8,060 bases of DNA from DAOVVL01 sp965603095 (GCA_965603095.1 CBFDBQ010000067.1:1-8060); one strand, 5' to 3'. Shown: positions 1 to 6,950, numbered from the stretch's first letter. Notes: generated by a model not told the origin, from the sequence alone. Made by a program: numbers and translations.

Positions 1-2
1 CC

Positions 3-269
3 CGGGGCGAACTTGTAAAAACCAGCGCTCTTATAAATGCATTAAATTCTGGCAATCTGGCAGGTTATGGTGCCGACGTGGTTGAAGGCGAAACTCCAAA
101 GTCAGGAAACCCGCTGGTTGATCATGAAAATACTGTCATTACCCCGCATGTGGCCTCGCTTGGCGGGCGTACCTACCGGGAGATGAGCATGTTTACAGCC
201 AAAAATGTTGCATCTGTTTTAATGGGTAAAACTCCAAACCCAGTATCAATATATAATGGCGCGCCATAG
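3..269 (+). CDS. D-isomer-specific 2-hydroxyacid dehydrogenase, C-terminal part (5' end outside window)
   Basis: The reading frame is open from the window edge to a TAG at 267-269 and gives the last 88 residues of the protein. It begins with RGELV, then a GYGADVVEGE stretch, then NPLVDHEN and VITPHVAS. These match the end of the NAD-binding domain and the return to the C-terminal segment in the phosphoglycerate/glyoxylate/hydroxypyruvate reductase family. His49 of the visible part (in TPHVAS) is the expected catalytic His, and the Glu of VVEGE the expected acid partner. Enzymes of this family reduce 2-keto acids to D-2-hydroxy acids, or the reverse, with NAD(P)H in the cytoplasm. The substrate cannot be read from this tail. 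It lies 33 bases before the next gene on the same strand, so it may belong to the operon. A GTG at 78 could be mistaken for a start, but the homologous sequence runs upstream of it. Confidence 0.88.
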   Translation, partial: RGELVKTSALINALNSGNLAGYGADVVEGETPKSGNPLVDHENTVITPHVASLGGRTYREMSMFTAKNVASVLMGKTPNPVSIYNGAP

Positions 270-302
270 CGAATGAGCGAATGGGTAAATAGGAATTAGA
301 CC

Positions 303-1088
303 ATGAATGTGGAACTTGAAAACAAAGTCATTATCGTTACCGGCTCATCGGGCGGTATCGGCTGGGCCATTGCCAAGGCGGCGCATAGCGCCGGGGCAAA
401 GGTGTTGTTGCATGGCTCGCGCGTTGATGCGTTAAAAGCCAACGCCGCAGAACTTGGCGAAAATTCTGATTGGATTGCCGCCGACCTGAGCGATGCTGAA
501 GCCCCGGCGAAGATTGTTGAAAAAGCAATCGAATCCTTTGGCCGTTTGGATGGCCTCGTTAATAATGGAGGTATTTTTCCGCGCAATGACCTATCGAATG
601 TATTGGTTGATGATTTTGACCGCATATTTACCATCAATACGCGCGCACCGCTGTTTTTGTGCCAAGCCGCGGTAGAGGTCTTTAGACGACAAAAATCACG
701 CGGATCCATTGTAAATATCGGCTCAATCAATGCTTATTGCGGGCAGACGGATATTTTGGCCTATTCCATGTCCAAAGGCGCATTAATGACCATGACCCGC
801 AACCTTGGTGATGCATTGGGGCCAGAAGGCATCCGGGTAAATCAAATAAATGTTGGTTGGACATTTACTGAAACCGAACACAAAGTTCAATTGGCCGAAG
901 GTCGCCCGGAAAACTGGTTGGAAACAATACCTCAGGCCTTTGCCCCCAGCGGTACAATATTGCGGCCCGAACAAATTTCCCCTCATGTTTTGTTTTGGTT
1001 GAACGATCAATCGTGGCCGGTAAACGGGCAGGTTTATGAGGTAGAGCAATACCCGTTAATCGGGCGTAGCAAGATAAACGAGGGGTAG
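303..1088 (+). CDS. SDR family oxidoreductase, candidate sugar 1-dehydrogenase
   Basis: This is a classical short-chain dehydrogenase of 261 residues. The Rossmann glycine motif TGSSGGIG is at residues 13-20, the catalytic Ser is about 141 (NIGSIN), and YSMSK supplies Tyr154 and Lys158. The usual NNAG is NNGG (87-90). The HGSR at 37-40, after the second strand, has an Arg where NAD-specific members carry an acidic residue, which hints at NADP(H) preference. The C-terminus is unusual: instead of the common VDGG it ends with GQVYEVEQYPLIGR, a tail I associate with a subgroup of SDRs found in sugar-acid clusters. The start ATG is preceded by AGGA at 291-294 with 8 bases of spacing. Its place in front of the dehydratase and its company with a lactonase suggest C1 oxidation of an aldose to an aldonolactone. 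Oxidation at another carbon, or of a side product, cannot be excluded. Confidence 0.88.
   Translation: MNVELENKVIIVTGSSGGIGWAIAKAAHSAGAKVLLHGSRVDALKANAAELGENSDWIAADLSDAEAPAKIVEKAIESFGRLDGLVNNGGIFPRNDLSNVLVDDFDRIFTINTRAPLFLCQAAVEVFRRQKSRGSIVNIGSINAYCGQTDILAYSMSKGALMTMTRNLGDALGPEGIRVNQINVGWTFTETEHKVQLAEGRPENWLETIPQAFAPSGTILRPEQISPHVLFWLNDQSWPVNGQVYEVEQYPLIGRSKINEG
1080..1085 (+). promoter_or_regulatory. Ribosome binding site deciding the dehydratase start
   Basis: GAGGGG lies 11 bases before the ATG at 1097 but only 2 bases before the alternative GTG at 1088. The spacing favours the ATG, which also fits the N-terminus of Caulobacter XylD (MSNRTPRRFRSRDWF as I remember it, against MSKRKPNTLRSRQWF here). 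Confidence 0.6.
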
Positions 1089-1096
1089 TGATAGTC

Positions 1097-2869
1097 ATGT
1101 CCAAACGCAAACCCAATACCCTTCGCAGCCGACAATGGTTTAATAACCCAGATGATGTGGGCATGACCGCGCTTTATCTGGAACGTTACCTAAATTACGG
1201 CCTGACCCGTGATGAATTACAATCTGGCCGCCCTATTATTGGTATTGCACAATCAGGTTCCGACCTTTCCCCATGTAACCGTCATCATCTACAACTTGCC
1301 GAACGAACCAAGGCTGGCATCCTTGATGGCGGAGGCATCCCTATGGAATTTCCCGTTCACCCCATACAGGAAACTGGACGTAGGCCAACGGCGGCGCTGG
1401 ATCGTAATCTTGCCGCCATGGGCTTGATCGAAATTTTGCACGGCTATCCCATTGATGGGGTGGTGCTTACAACCGGCTGTGACAAAACCACGCCCGCGCA
1501 AATTATGGCCGCGGCAACGGCAGATATTCCGGCCATCGTTCTTTCCGGCGGGCCCATGCTCAACGGGCATTACAAGGGCCGCTGTGTTGGCTCGGGCACA
1601 GTTATCTGGGAAGCACGTCAACAATTGGCATCTGGTGACATTGACGAAGAAGAATTTATGGATTTGGTGGCATCATCGGCGCCTTCCATTGGCCACTGCA
1701 ACACCATGGGAACGGCGCTAACCATGAATTCTCTGGCCGAAGGTTTGGGGATGAGCTTGCCCGGTTGCGCATCTATTCCGGCACCGTACCGCGAACGCGA
1801 ACAGATGGCCTATGAAACTGGTCGGCGAATTGTCGAAATGGTTTGGGAAGACCTTGTCCCATCTAAAATTTTAAACGCAGACGCCTTTCATAACGCGATT
1901 GTGCTGTGTTCGGCCATTGGCGGCTCTACCAATGCACCGCCACACATTAATGCCATTGCCCATCATGCCGGGATCGAAATTTCTATGGAGACATGGCAAG
2001 ACGTAGGCCAGATGGTTCCGCAAATTGTTAACTGCCAGCCGGTTGGTGAATATTTAAGCGAGGAATTCCATCACGCCGGTGGTGTGTCCGCGGTGATGGG
2101 AGAGCTTTTGGCATCGGGGCTGCTTAAGGGTAGCGCATTTACAGTTGGCGGCAAGACCATCGGGGAAAATTACAGCGACACTTTAAGTGATGATCCGCGC
2201 GTAATTCGCACAGTTAAAAACCCGGTAAACACAAACGCAGGAATGATGGTGTTATCGGGTAATCTTTTTGATAGTGCTGTTATTAAGATGTCAGCGGTGG
2301 GCGATGATTTTCGCGCCCGCTACCTAAGCAATCCAGATGATCTTGATGCTTTTGAATGCACCGCCATCATCTTTGACGGCCCCGAAGATTATCACGCCCG
2401 CATAAATAATGTTGATTTAGGCGTTGATGAACAATCCATACTGGTAATCCGCGGTTGCGGTACTGTGGGTTATCCAGGATCGGCAGAAGTTGTCAACATG
2501 TTGCCGCCTGATGAATTAGTAAAAGCGGGCATCACTGCATTACCGACCATGGGCGACGGCCGTCAGTCCGGCACATCAAATGCACCATCAATTTTAAACG
2601 CCAGCCCCGAAGCGGCTACAGGTGGGGGTTTGGCAAAATTGCGTAATGGTGACCGGGTTAGGGTTGATTTGAAAAATCGCCGGGTTGATGCTTTGGTTGA
2701 AGAAAGTGAATGGAGCGGGCGCGAAGACGTGGGGTTTGTGCCACCATCACAAACCCCATGGCAGGAACTCTACCGCCATACGGTCGGCCAGCTTGCCGAT
2801 GGCGGGGTAATGAAAACAGAAAAAAATTATGCGGGCGTCTGTGCCAAAACCCCACGGCATTCGCATTGA
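1097..2869 (+). CDS. xylD: IlvD/Edd family sugar-acid dehydratase, D-xylonate dehydratase-like
   Basis: The protein has 590 residues, the length of the pentonate/hexonate dehydratases (XylD of Caulobacter, L-arabinonate dehydratase of Rhizobium) and of no other IlvD/Edd branch so closely. It removes water from C2-C3 of an aldonic acid to give a 2-keto-3-deoxy acid. Three cysteines sit where that subfamily binds its [2Fe-2S] cluster: Cys60 (SPCNRHH), Cys128 (TTGCDKTTP) and Cys201 (GHCNTMGTA). Lys130, after Cys128-Asp, matches the Mg-binding Lys. Ser491 in GDGRQSGTS matches the serine that acts as general base. GIPMEFPVHPI, IPAPYRER, GSAEVVNM, SPSILNASPE-like segments and the closing TPRHSH track Caulobacter XylD along the whole length. 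Substrate specificity within this subfamily is broad (D-xylonate, L-arabinonate, D-gluconate, D-fuconate, D-galactonate are known), so the symbol marks the family rather than proven xylonate activity. It is followed 13 bases later by the kinase gene. Confidence 0.93.
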   Translation: MSKRKPNTLRSRQWFNNPDDVGMTALYLERYLNYGLTRDELQSGRPIIGIAQSGSDLSPCNRHHLQLAERTKAGILDGGGIPMEFPVHPIQETGRRPTAALDRNLAAMGLIEILHGYPIDGVVLTTGCDKTTPAQIMAAATADIPAIVLSGGPMLNGHYKGRCVGSGTVIWEARQQLASGDIDEEEFMDLVASSAPSIGHCNTMGTALTMNSLAEGLGMSLPGCASIPAPYREREQMAYETGRRIVEMVWEDLVPSKILNADAFHNAIVLCSAIGGSTNAPPHINAIAHHAGIEISMETWQDVGQMVPQIVNCQPVGEYLSEEFHHAGGVSAVMGELLASGLLKGSAFTVGGKTIGENYSDTLSDDPRVIRTVKNPVNTNAGMMVLSGNLFDSAVIKMSAVGDDFRARYLSNPDDLDAFECTAIIFDGPEDYHARINNVDLGVDEQSILVIRGCGTVGYPGSAEVVNMLPPDELVKAGITALPTMGDGRQSGTSNAPSILNASPEAATGGGLAKLRNGDRVRVDLKNRRVDALVEESEWSGREDVGFVPPSQTPWQELYRHTVGQLADGGVMKTEKNYAGVCAKTPRHSH

Positions 2870-2870
2870 T

Positions 2871-2875
2871 AGGGG
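2871..2875 (+). promoter_or_regulatory. Ribosome binding site deciding the kinase start
   Basis: AGGGG lies 7 bases before the ATG at 2883 and just after the dehydratase stop. An in-frame ATG at 2829 would add 18 residues but falls inside the dehydratase gene and lacks homology. The protein from 2883 opens with MKIACIGECM, the normal first strand of PfkB kinases. Confidence 0.6.
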
Positions 2876-2882
2876 CAAAATC

Positions 2883-3827
2883 ATGAAAATAGCCTGTATC
2901 GGTGAATGTATGGTCGAGGTGGCGGGGATAGCTGATCATTCCGGAAAAGCGCATATCGGCTTTGGGGGCGATACGTTAAACACCGCAATCTATCTTGCCC
3001 GTCTTTTAAATGATGATGATTTTGATATTCATTATATTACCCGGCTGGGCGATGACCCATACAGCGACGCCATGATTGCGGCGTGGAAGGACGAAGGTAT
3101 AAATTGTGATTTTGTAGAACAGATTCCGGGTCGCGAAGCGGGTCTTTATGCCATAAACGTAAACGATGCGGGTGAACGCAATTTCAATTATTGGCGATCC
3201 GATGCCCCGGTGCGTGAATTGTTTGAGGGGCGGGGTGGTGCTAATTTAATCGATCACCTGTCATCGTTTGATATGATATTTTTTTCAGGAATTACTCTGG
3301 CCGTATTGCTTTCCACATCTCAGATGCGGTTGCTTAGCCTTGCCGGGCGCATGAAAGAAGCGGGACGCATGGTTGCATACGACACCAATTTTCGTTCTCG
3401 CCTGTGGCCCGGTGGCGATGCATCAAACATGAATGTAAACGCACTGCACAACACAACCTTGCTGCTTCCATCATCGGAAGATCTCGAAGCAATATTTGGC
3501 AGTCATGATAAAACCTGGCACGAATTCATTGATGAATTTTCCATCCCTGAAGTTGTAATGAAACATGGCGGCAGTGATATTGATTTATTTTCAGGCGGTA
3601 ATTGGCAACAAGTAAAATTGGAAAAAATGTCAAACCCGGTTGATACTACGGCAGCTGGCGATAGTTTTAATGCCGGCTTTCTGGCGGCAAAACTGCAAGG
3701 TTTTGCGCCAACTGATGCCGTGCTTTGCGCTCACGAACTTGCGTCCGCCGTTATCAACTATCCCGGTGCAATTATTCCGCCCGACGCGATGCCTGAAAAC
3801 TTTGCAAAAATGGAAGCATCAATATGA
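2883..3827 (+). CDS. kdgK: PfkB family sugar kinase, 2-keto-3-deoxygluconate kinase type
   Basis: This is a 314-residue ribokinase/PfkB-family kinase. It has the N-terminal KIACIGECMVE strand, the substrate-binding GFGGDTLNTA at 27-35, YDTNFRSRLWP at 166-176 (typical of KdgK), and the C-terminal signature DTTAAGDSFNAGF at 254-266, with Asp260 as catalytic base and AAGD as anion hole. The YWRSDAPVREL around 103-113 resembles the KdgK segment that contacts the keto-acid substrate. It would phosphorylate a 2-keto-3-deoxy aldonate (KDG or KDGal) at the terminal hydroxyl with ATP in the cytoplasm. It sits directly between the dehydratase that makes such an acid and the aldolase that splits the phosphate ester. 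Its stop overlaps the aldolase start (ATGA), so the two are probably translationally coupled. Another PfkB sugar kinase is possible, but context and motifs favour KdgK. Confidence 0.87.
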   Translation: MKIACIGECMVEVAGIADHSGKAHIGFGGDTLNTAIYLARLLNDDDFDIHYITRLGDDPYSDAMIAAWKDEGINCDFVEQIPGREAGLYAINVNDAGERNFNYWRSDAPVRELFEGRGGANLIDHLSSFDMIFFSGITLAVLLSTSQMRLLSLAGRMKEAGRMVAYDTNFRSRLWPGGDASNMNVNALHNTTLLLPSSEDLEAIFGSHDKTWHEFIDEFSIPEVVMKHGGSDIDLFSGGNWQQVKLEKMSNPVDTTAAGDSFNAGFLAAKLQGFAPTDAVLCAHELASAVINYPGAIIPPDAMPENFAKMEASI

Positions 3828-4462
3828 AAGATTGGGGAACAATTTTAGATGGTGTTTCCGTGATACCGGTTTTAGTTGTTGACCGGGTTGATGATGCTGT
3901 GCCGTTGGCTAAAACCTTGGTTGAGGCGGGATTACCAGTGCTAGAGGTTACCTTGCGTACCCCGGCGGCATTAGATGTTATTGAAGCTATGACAAAAGGT
4001 GTGCCGGAAGCAATTATTGGCGCGGGTACGGTTTTATCACCAACCCAGTTAGACGATGTATCAAAACGTGGTGCACGCTTTGCCGTTAGCCCGGGTCATA
4101 CGGCAGAATTATTGGATGCGGCCGAAAGCGCCAAAATTCCATTGTTACCCGGAGCACAAACCATTTCAGAAGTTATGGAGTTGAGTATGCGGGGATATAA
4201 GATGGTAAAGTTCTTTCCCGCTGAATTGGCTGGCGGCGTTCCATTCCTTAAAACCGTTTCCGCTGTGCTGGAACAAATTAAGTTTTGTCCAACTGGTGGC
4301 GTATCACCTGATAATGTTGATGATTATTTATCGCTACCCAACGTGTCGTGTGTTGGCGGTAGTTGGATTGCACCTCGTGATTTGGTCGAAGCGGGAAATT
4401 GGGATGAAATTTCCGTTCGAGCTCGTGATGCTATAGGAGGAACTGATGACGGGAAGAGTTGA
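3824..4462 (+). CDS. eda: 2-keto-3-deoxy-6-phosphogluconate / -galactonate aldolase
   Basis: The protein has 212 residues, almost exactly the length of E. coli Eda (213). It is a class I (Schiff-base) TIM-barrel aldolase that splits KDPG or KDPGal to pyruvate and glyceraldehyde 3-phosphate. EVTLRTP at 41-47 supplies Glu41 and Arg45, GAGTVLS is at 67-72, VSPGHT at 88-93, and YKMVKFFPAE supplies the Schiff-base Lys129. PTGGVSPDN and VGGSWIAP near the C-terminus form the phosphate-binding end. One oddity is His92 in SPGHT, where most family members I know have Leu or Thr. GGAAG at 3812-3816 lies 7 bases before the ATG, inside the kinase gene. Its last 17 bases overlap the next gene. The kinase next door implies the natural substrate is phosphorylated. 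Confidence 0.92.
   Translation: MKDWGTILDGVSVIPVLVVDRVDDAVPLAKTLVEAGLPVLEVTLRTPAALDVIEAMTKGVPEAIIGAGTVLSPTQLDDVSKRGARFAVSPGHTAELLDAAESAKIPLLPGAQTISEVMELSMRGYKMVKFFPAELAGGVPFLKTVSAVLEQIKFCPTGGVSPDNVDDYLSLPNVSCVGGSWIAPRDLVEAGNWDEISVRARDAIGGTDDGKS
4435..4440 (+). promoter_or_regulatory. Strong Shine-Dalgarno inside the aldolase gene
   Basis: AGGAGG with a 5-base spacer to the ATG at 4446 is the best ribosome binding site in the window. It sits within the last codons of the aldolase gene, and it fixes the start of the second SDR. Confidence 0.7.
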
Positions 4463-5186
4463 GGGAAAAAAGTCTCTTGTTACCGCGAGCGCGCAGGGAA
4501 TTGGTTGTGCAATTGCTAAAATGCTAGCGCTTGAAGGTGCAATTGTAACCGCAACCGATATAAATGAGGCAAAGCTTTCCCAATTGGATGGAATTGACGG
4601 AATATCCACCATAGCGCTGGATTCAACCGATGTTAATGCAATTGAAGAAACTGCCAATGCCATTGGCGCGATTGATGTTTTGGTAAACTGCACAGGGTTT
4701 GTCCATCACGGTAATATTTTAGAATGCAGTTATGATGATTTTGATTTTTCAATGAACCTTAATGTAAGGGCAGCCTATGCAATGATCCGAGCATTTTTGC
4801 CGGGCATGATCGAAAATGGCGGGGGAAGCATAGTCAACATGGCATCCGTTGTTTCAAGTATAGCAGGTGTGCCGAACCGTTTTATTTATGGCGCGTCAAA
4901 GGCTGCTCTTATTGGCATTACTAAATCCGTGGCCAAGGATTTTATTACTGACGGTGTTCGTTGCAACGCAATTTGCCCGGGTACGGTGCAATCACCATCA
5001 TTAGATGATCGCATAAATGCATTTGCCGACCCGGTGCAGGCAAGGAAGGATTTTATTTCTCGTCAACCCATGGGCAGGATTGGTAGCGCAGAAGAAATTG
5101 CGGCAATTTGTGTGCATTTGGCATCGGACGAAAGCGCATTTACAACTGGTATTGAATATATTGTCGATGGCGGTATGACCCTGTAA
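4446..5186 (+). CDS. SDR dehydrogenase, 2-keto-3-deoxy-L-fuconate / L-rhamnonate 4-dehydrogenase type
   Basis: This 246-residue SDR closely resembles the 2-keto-3-deoxy-L-fuconate dehydrogenase of Xanthomonas and its relatives. Shared features include ILECSYDDFDF, NLNVRAAYAMIRAFLPGM, VPNRFIYGASKAA, SVAKDF, RCNAICPGTVQSPSL, RQPMGRIG and the closing LASDESAFTTG with DGGMTL. Tyr148 and Lys152 form the catalytic pair. Asp38 at the end of the second strand indicates NAD. The glycine motif is TASAQGIG (13-20) and the usual NNAG is NCTG (81-84); both variants fit this subfamily. The predicted reaction is NAD-dependent oxidation of C4 of a 2-keto-3-deoxy aldonate to a 2,4-diketo acid. The hydrolase immediately downstream is the known partner for the next step. 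A related 3-hydroxybutyrate dehydrogenase (BDH2-like) role is the main alternative, but the operon context speaks against it. Confidence 0.9.
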   Translation: MTGRVEGKKSLVTASAQGIGCAIAKMLALEGAIVTATDINEAKLSQLDGIDGISTIALDSTDVNAIEETANAIGAIDVLVNCTGFVHHGNILECSYDDFDFSMNLNVRAAYAMIRAFLPGMIENGGGSIVNMASVVSSIAGVPNRFIYGASKAALIGITKSVAKDFITDGVRCNAICPGTVQSPSLDDRINAFADPVQARKDFISRQPMGRIGSAEEIAAICVHLASDESAFTTGIEYIVDGGMTL

Positions 5187-5195
5187 TTAACCGCC

Positions 5196-5201
5196 AAGGA
5201 G
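5196..5201 (+). promoter_or_regulatory. Ribosome binding site of the FAH-family hydrolase
   Basis: AAGGAG with a 7-base spacer to the ATG at 5209. The 22-base gap here is the largest between complete genes of the operon, and I see no hairpin or promoter in it. Confidence 0.6.
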
Positions 5202-5208
5202 AGTAACA

Positions 5209-6054
5209 ATGAAGCTTTTGCGTTATGGCTCAGCGGGAAAAGAAAAACCCGGTATTTTAGATGGTGATGGAAATATTCGCGATATAAGCGGCGAAATAAA
5301 CGACATTGTAGGTGATGTTTTAAGCCCAGTCGGGCTGGCAAAGATTGCTGCAATAGACGTTGCAACTCTTCCAAAGATTGATGGCAATTCACGCCTTGGC
5401 CCATGTGTCGGGCAGACCGGGAAATTCATGTGTATCGGGTTAAATTATTCCGATCATGCGTTAGAGTCCGGAATGGAAGTACCGCCTGAACCGGTATTGT
5501 TCACTAAGTTCACTTCTGCCATGTGCGGGGCGGATGACAATATAATCATTCCCCGCGGTGCCACCAAGACTGACTGGGAAGTTGAGCTAGGCGTGATTAT
5601 AGGGCAATCCGCCAAGTACGTAGCGAAAGAAAACGCGCTGGATTATGTGGCCGGTTATTGCGTCATTAACGATGTTTCCGAACGTGAATTCCAGCTTGAA
5701 GGTACTGGTCAATGGGTAAAGGGTAAATCAAGCGACACCTTCGGCCCTACCGGGCCGTGGCTGGTTACAAAAGATGAAATTTCCGATGTCCAGAACCTTT
5801 CCATCTGGCTTGAAGTAAATGGTGAAAAACTGCAAAACAGTTCCACCAGTTATATGGTTTACGATGTAGCTTTTCTGGTTAGCTACCTGTCGAACTTCTT
5901 CACCCTGCATCCCGGCGACATAATTTCCACCGGAACTCCGCCTGGTGTGGGGCTGGGATTCAATCCGCCGCGTTATTTGAAAGCCGGCGATACCATGCGT
6001 TTGGGAATTGAAGGAATGGGCGAACAAAACCAAACTTGCATAGCTGATGGGTAA
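5209..6054 (+). CDS. FAH family hydrolase, 2,4-diketo-3-deoxy-L-fuconate / L-rhamnonate hydrolase type
   Basis: This is a 281-residue fumarylacetoacetate hydrolase-fold protein. It starts with MKLLRYG and a short N-terminal domain, then carries the catalytic domain from FMCIGLNYSDHA at 73-84. The metal site is Glu124 and Glu126 (DWEVELGV) plus Asp155 (INDVSERE). KSSDTFGPTGPWLV at 173-186 and IISTGTPPGVG at 238-248 are core family signatures. Members with this N-terminus and length, often auto-annotated as ureidoglycolate lyase, include the hydrolases that split 2,4-diketo-3-deoxy sugar acids into pyruvate and a hydroxy acid. The XylX-type pentonate dehydratases of the same superfamily are roughly 100 residues longer, so that role is less likely. 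Placement directly behind the 4-dehydrogenase fits a two-step oxidative branch: lactate would come from 6-deoxyhexoses and glycolate from pentoses. Confidence 0.89.
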   Translation: MKLLRYGSAGKEKPGILDGDGNIRDISGEINDIVGDVLSPVGLAKIAAIDVATLPKIDGNSRLGPCVGQTGKFMCIGLNYSDHALESGMEVPPEPVLFTKFTSAMCGADDNIIIPRGATKTDWEVELGVIIGQSAKYVAKENALDYVAGYCVINDVSEREFQLEGTGQWVKGKSSDTFGPTGPWLVTKDEISDVQNLSIWLEVNGEKLQNSSTSYMVYDVAFLVSYLSNFFTLHPGDIISTGTPPGVGLGFNPPRYLKAGDTMRLGIEGMGEQNQTCIADG

Positions 6055-6059
6055 TAAAA

Positions 6060-6950
6060 ATGAGCGTTGCAAAAAACTCTAAAATTGAAATTGCCGCAGA
6101 TGTTCAAAATACACTGGGCGAAAGCCCGCTGTGGGATGGTGGACGCGAAGTTTTATGGTGGGTTGATATAAAAGAGGCAAAACTTTATTGCCTTGACCCA
6201 AGAAAAAACAAAACAAACATGTGGGATTTGCCCAGTCCGGCAACGGCGTTGGCAATGATGAGCAGTAGAGACGAGTTGCTTCTGGCCTGTTCCGGCGCAC
6301 TTATGAAATTTAACATAAATAGCGGGGCGGTAACTAAGCTGGCACCGTTTGAATCTGGCCAGCCCGGCAACCGCCCCAACGATGGCAAATGCGATCCAGC
6401 CGGACGTTTTTGGCTTGGCAGCATGGACGATGGAGAAGTGTCTGCCAGTGGCGCGCTTTACCGCATCGATGCCGATTTATCACCCGTCCGGGTGCTGGAT
6501 AATATTACCATCCCCAATACGCTGGCCTGGAGCCCGGACCATAAAACGTTTTATTTCGCAGACTCACCCGATCAAATAATCTGGGCGTTTGATTTTGATA
6601 ACACCAACGGTGCGTTGGCAAACCGCAGGGTTTTTGTATCATTAAAAGATACAGACTTCTTTCCCGATGGCTCGACCATAGATAAAGAAGGTTATTTGTG
6701 GAACGCCCAGTGGAATGGCTGGCGTGTGGTGCGCTACGCGCCCGATGGTTCGCTCGATCGTATTATTGATATGCCGGTTGCTTGCCCGACATCGTGCATG
6801 TTCGGTGGAAAAAACCTTGACACTCTTTATATAACCTCAGCACGCAAGGGCCAAAGCGATGATGCATTGGCCAGCCAACCCAAAGCCGGGGCACTGTTTG
6901 CGTTACGTCCCGGGGTAGAGGGTTTGCCCGAAACAGGGTTCGTGGGGTAG
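6060..6950 (+). CDS. SMP-30/gluconolactonase family sugar lactonase
   Basis: This is a 296-residue six-bladed propeller lactonase. The metal ligands of the SMP-30 family are all present: Glu21 (GESPLWD), Asn153 (PNTLAWSPD) and Asp203 (PDGST). Arg105 and Asn107 (NRPNDGKCDPAGRFWLGSM) form the substrate side. No signal peptide is visible, so it should act in the cytoplasm. It would hydrolyse the aldonolactone made by a C1 sugar dehydrogenase to the free aldonate, the substrate of the dehydratase upstream; XylC of Caulobacter is a family example. The ATG follows the hydrolase stop by 5 bases. The best upstream purine run is GGG at 6049-6051, so translation may depend on coupling to the gene before it. 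Which sugar lactone is used cannot be seen. Confidence 0.9.
   Translation: MSVAKNSKIEIAADVQNTLGESPLWDGGREVLWWVDIKEAKLYCLDPRKNKTNMWDLPSPATALAMMSSRDELLLACSGALMKFNINSGAVTKLAPFESGQPGNRPNDGKCDPAGRFWLGSMDDGEVSASGALYRIDADLSPVRVLDNITIPNTLAWSPDHKTFYFADSPDQIIWAFDFDNTNGALANRRVFVSLKDTDFFPDGSTIDKEGYLWNAQWNGWRVVRYAPDGSLDRIIDMPVACPTSCMFGGKNLDTLYITSARKGQSDDALASQPKAGALFALRPGVEGLPETGFVG

Noticed and set aside
270..302. Possible promoter or operator in the 33-base gap before the first SDR.
   Set aside because: I can see no convincing -35/-10 pair or inverted repeat, only a ribosome binding site (AGGA at 291-294).
1088..1096. GTG start for the dehydratase that would overlap the first SDR's stop by one base.
   Set aside because: The GAGGGG site would be only 2 bases away, and the ATG at 1097 gives the N-terminus expected from XylD-type enzymes.
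2829..2882. Upstream in-frame ATG giving an 18-residue N-terminal extension of the kinase.
   Set aside because: It lies inside the dehydratase gene, the added residues resemble nothing in PfkB kinases, and a good ribosome binding site precedes the ATG at 2883.
5209..6054. FAH-family protein as ureidoglycolate lyase or as a XylX-type 2-keto-3-deoxypentonate dehydratase.
   Set aside because: There are no purine-catabolism neighbours, and the protein is about 100 residues shorter than XylX with a different N-terminus. The 4-dehydrogenase just upstream points to a diketo-acid hydrolase.
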